Positions 5,504 to 6,314 of a stretch of 6,314 nt of DNA are shown piece after piece (position 1 is the stretch's first letter; the number at the start of each line of letters is the position of its first letter). The position numbers were made by a program, and so were the translations under genes. The stretch spans positions 1 to 6,314 of the forward strand of contig JAZDLC010000415.1 in assembly GCA_043802345.1 (NCBI GenBank), read 5' to 3'. The stretch is from JAZDLC01 sp043802345. GTDB lineage: Bacteria > Planctomycetota > B15-G4 > JADJEK01. The notes beneath the pieces were generated by a model. It was not told the DNA's origin, did not search any database, and saw nothing but the letters and a program-made list of their open reading frames with translations.

Positions 5504-6314
5504 ATGGCGCTCGCACTCTCAATCGTCGCTTTCGTGATTTCGCTCGGAGCCATCGGTTACGCGTTTCTGCTGTTTACCGACATCATGCAGAAGCCCGACG
5601 GCGACGAGAAGATGAAGAAGATCGCCAAGCATGTGCAGGACGGCGCGCAAGCCTTCCTGATGACCGAATACAAGGTCCTGGTCGTGTTTGTCGTGCTGGT
5701 GGCGTTCCTGCTGGTGTTCGCCGACCAGAAGCTGACGGCGGTCGCGTTCATTTGCGGGGCGTTCTTCTCCGGAGTTGCCGGCTACTTCGGGATGCATACC
5801 GCGACCCGCGCGGCGGTGCGCACGACCGAGTGCGCGAAGACCGGCCTCGGCCCGGCGCTGCAGCTCGCATTTCAGAGCGGCATGGTCATGGGTTTGGCGG
5901 TGGTCGGCCTCGGCCTGGCCGGCATCTGCATCTTCTACTGGGCGTTCGACGATGTGAACATGATCTTCGGTTACTCGTTCGGCGCCTCCTCCATCGCGCT
6001 GTTTGCGCGCGTGGGCGGCGGGATCTACACCAAGGCTGCGGACGTGGGAGCTGATCTGGTCGGCAAGGTGGAGGCGGGTATCCCGGAGGACGATCCCCGC
6101 AACCCGGCCACCATCGCCGACAACGTGGGCGACAACGTCGGGGACGTGGCCGGCATGGGGGCCGACCTGTTCGAATCGTACGTCGGTTCGATCATCGCGA
6201 CCATGGTGCTGGGTTCGGCCTACGTGGCCGCCGCCGGTCTCGACCTGGAGGAGCACTCCTACATGCTGGTGCTGCCGCTGGTGCTGGCCGGCGCGGGCAT
6301 CATCGTCTCCATCA
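5504..6314 (+). CDS. hppA: Membrane-bound ion-translocating pyrophosphatase (HppA), N-terminal 270 residues
   Basis: This gene runs off the right edge with no stop. It encodes the start of a membrane pyrophosphatase, which hydrolyses cytoplasmic pyrophosphate and pumps H+ or Na+ out across the inner membrane. The protein opens with a transmembrane helix (about 4-26) and has further helices at about 57-75, 78-98, 125-147, 152-170 and 215-245. The substrate site is intact: Arg169, Lys177, Asp180, Asp184, Lys188, Glu190, Asp206, Asp210 and Asp214 show exactly the spacing of the pyrophosphate and Mg2+ ligands of the mung bean enzyme. The signature includes DVGADLVGKVE (180-190) and DNVGDNVGDVAG (206-217). 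Asp221 and Glu224 (DLFESY) occupy the ion-gate region. The family is usually 650-800 residues, so well over half is missing, including the position that decides K+ dependence. The ATG has AGGAAG at 5491-5496 with a 7-base spacer, and the helix begins at once. Its four Arg codons are all CGC, unlike the mixed, CGG-rich use in the upstream operon. Confidence 0.96.
   Translation, partial: MALALSIVAFVISLGAIGYAFLLFTDIMQKPDGDEKMKKIAKHVQDGAQAFLMTEYKVLVVFVVLVAFLLVFADQKLTAVAFICGAFFSGVAGYFGMHTATRAAVRTTECAKTGLGPALQLAFQSGMVMGLAVVGLGLAGICIFYWAFDDVNMIFGYSFGASSIALFARVGGGIYTKAADVGADLVGKVEAGIPEDDPRNPATIADNVGDNVGDVAGMGADLFESYVGSIIATMVLGSAYVAAAGLDLEEHSYMLVLPLVLAGAGIIVSI

Noticed and set aside
5519..6256. Open frame of 245 codons on the minus strand over hppA
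   Set aside because: The plus strand here encodes unmistakable pyrophosphatase motifs; the antisense product is rich in His, Arg and Asp with no recognisable domain.

Overview
The window is GC-rich, densely coding bacterial DNA with six protein genes and no RNA genes, mobile elements or CRISPR arrays that I can see. A lipoprotein signal on an M48 protease points to a Gram-negative (diderm) bacterium. The mix of a BepA-like protease, an ABC-2 type transporter operon and a membrane pyrophosphatase would fit Acidobacteriota, Myxococcota or related high-GC environmental phyla, but the sequence alone does not settle the lineage.

Layout from left to right: (1) at 2-775 (+), the 3' end of a polytopic membrane protein gene that begins before the window; (2) at 790-2154 (-), a complete gene for a secreted M48 zinc metalloprotease lipoprotein with C-terminal TPR-like repeats, convergent with the first gene across only 14 bases; (3) at 2213-5329 (+), divergent from the protease across 58 bases, a tight three-gene operon: an ABC ATPase, an ABC-2 type permease with a large extracytoplasmic domain, and a membrane-anchored helical-repeat (TPR-like) protein; (4) a 174-base spacer with a candidate promoter; (5) from 5504 (+) to the right edge, the first 270 residues of a membrane-bound ion-translocating pyrophosphatase (HppA).

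In the operon, the ATPase stop and the permease TTG start share TTGA, and the third gene starts one base after the permease stop. The three proteins are therefore probably made together and work together at the inner membrane: the ATPase drives the permease, and the anchored repeat protein may act as a periplasmic or membrane scaffold. The substrate cannot be read from the sequence. The protease is a plausible envelope quality-control factor. HppA is an independent bioenergetic gene that uses pyrophosphate hydrolysis to pump H+ or Na+.

Most of the window is ordinary housekeeping or envelope biology. The least explained part is the transporter operon, in particular the extracytoplasmic domain of the permease and its unrecognised repeat-protein partner.
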